Origin: Rhodobacter sp. | GTDB taxonomy: Bacteria; Pseudomonadota; Alphaproteobacteria; Rhodobacterales; Rhodobacteraceae | Length of the DNA: 5,032 nucleotides | Assembly (NCBI GenBank): GCA_027482795.1 | Contig: JAIXVS010000044.1 | Span: 1 to 5,032 of the forward strand | Direction: 5' to 3' | Shown here: positions 4,670-5,032 of the stretch, one piece after another | How the letters are laid out: every line of letters begins with the position of its first letter | Numbering within the stretch: position 1 is the first letter of the stretch | Notes under the pieces: generated by a model | What the model saw: only the letters and a program-made list of their open reading frames with translations | Databases searched by the model: none | Told to the model about the DNA's origin: nothing | Program-made: the position numbers and the translations under genes

Positions 4670-5008
4670 ATGATCATTTACAAAATATTCCGCCGCCCCG
4701 AATGGGATGAGATGCGCGCAAATGGCCAAACCCGTGGCGCGCCCGTGGATTTGGCCGATGGCTATATCCATTTTTCCGCAGCCCCGCAGTTGGCCGAAAC
4801 CGCCGCCAAATGGTTCGCGGGGGAAAGCGATTTGGTGCTGCTGGCCATTGATGCGGCGCAGTTGGGCGATGATCTGAAATGGGAGCCTGCGCGCGGCGGC
4901 GTTTTGTTTCCGCATCTCTACCGCGCCTTGACCATGGCCGATGTGGTTTGGGACAAATCGCTGCCTTTGGGGGCATCGGGCCATATCTTTCCCGAAGGTG
5001 TGTTTTGA
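4670..5008 (+). CDS. DUF952 domain protein
   Basis: A 112-residue soluble protein of unknown function. It shows the DUF952 hallmarks in order: IYKIFRRPEWDEM at 3-15, DGYIHFS at 30-36 (H34, S36), the LLAIDAAQLGDDLKWEPARGG block at 57-77 (E72, R75), and FPHLYRAL at 80-87 (H82, Y84). I recall the family being grouped structurally with ADP-ribosyltransferase-like folds, but no activity is established to my knowledge. Start: ATG at 4670, which begins the family's MIIYKI motif and has AAAAGG 5 nt upstream. An in-frame ATG at 4583 would add 29 residues unlike the family and run into the SRAP gene. Its TGA overlaps the TTG start of pyrD, so the two are probably co-translated, a pairing I know from other Rhodobacterales. 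Confidence 0.85.
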   Translation: MIIYKIFRRPEWDEMRANGQTRGAPVDLADGYIHFSAAPQLAETAAKWFAGESDLVLLAIDAAQLGDDLKWEPARGGVLFPHLYRALTMADVVWDKSLPLGASGHIFPEGVF

Positions 5009-5032
5009 CCCTGTACGAGCGGCTTGGCCTGC
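5005..5032 (+). CDS. pyrD: dihydroorotate dehydrogenase (quinone), N-terminal start only
   Basis: Nine codons are visible before the window ends, reading (M)TLYERLGL from a TTG start at 5005-5007, which overlaps the DUF952 stop in the sequence TTGA. The segment matches the N-terminus of class 2 PyrD from related bacteria, the membrane-associated flavoenzyme that oxidises dihydroorotate to orotate with quinone as acceptor. GAAGG at 4994-4998 is a ribosome site 6 nt upstream. No ATG or GTG lies in this frame nearby. The call leans on the short N-terminus plus the DUF952-pyrD neighbourhood, so it remains tentative. Confidence 0.65.

Noticed and set aside
4610..4984. N-terminal extension of the SRAP gene to 4984
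   Set aside because: It is antisense to DUF952 and would bury the catalytic cysteine that must be residue 2.

Overview
This window looks like chromosomal DNA from an alphaproteobacterium of the Rhodobacterales (Rhodobacteraceae-like). The grounds are a fabA/fabB/fabI fatty-acid locus, a DUF952 gene fused head-on to pyrD, moderately GC-rich codon use, and an intergenic motif that resembles one I remember from many Rhodobacteraceae genomes. The genus cannot be named from the sequence alone.

Layout. Positions 1-202 hold the 3' end of fabA. Positions 206-856 (minus strand) encode a secreted protein whose cysteine, Trp and Gly/Pro pattern matches the APCDD1 domain, best known from the animal Wnt antagonist APCDD1. 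Diverging from it at 939-1295 is an HxlR/MarR-type winged-helix regulator with the family's conserved N-terminal cysteine. Next come fabB (1358-2587) and fabI (2593-3381), then a small VOC (glyoxalase-fold) protein (3446-3850). A tRNA-Gly(TCC) follows on the minus strand (3854-3927), then a minus-strand SRAP/YedK-type abasic-site protein (3962-4609). A DUF952 gene (4670-5008) closes the window, overlapping by 4 nt the start of pyrD (5005 onward, cut by the window end).

How the genes work together. FabA and FabB make unsaturated fatty acids by the anaerobic route (isomerisation, then elongation of the cis-unsaturated intermediate), and FabI carries out the final enoyl reduction. In related genomes, as I know them, fabA-fabB-fabI are contiguous. 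Here about 1.15 kb separates fabA from fabB, and it holds the divergent APCDD1-like/HxlR pair. The regulator has a good sigma70-type promoter (TTGACG-N17-AATAAT) whose spacer contains a GGCCA/TGGCC inverted repeat. It ends only 62 nt upstream of fabB, with no clear separate fabB promoter. A reasonable inference is that a redox- or electrophile-responsive HxlR regulator controls the secreted APCDD1-like protein and may also have captured fabB-fabI transcription. Because the human APCDD1 domain is thought to bind lipid, its position inside a fatty-acid locus is the most interesting feature of the window.

The right half is ordinary housekeeping sequence: DNA repair (SRAP), a tRNA, and the entry to pyrimidine synthesis (pyrD). 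No mobile element, CRISPR array or phage gene is visible.
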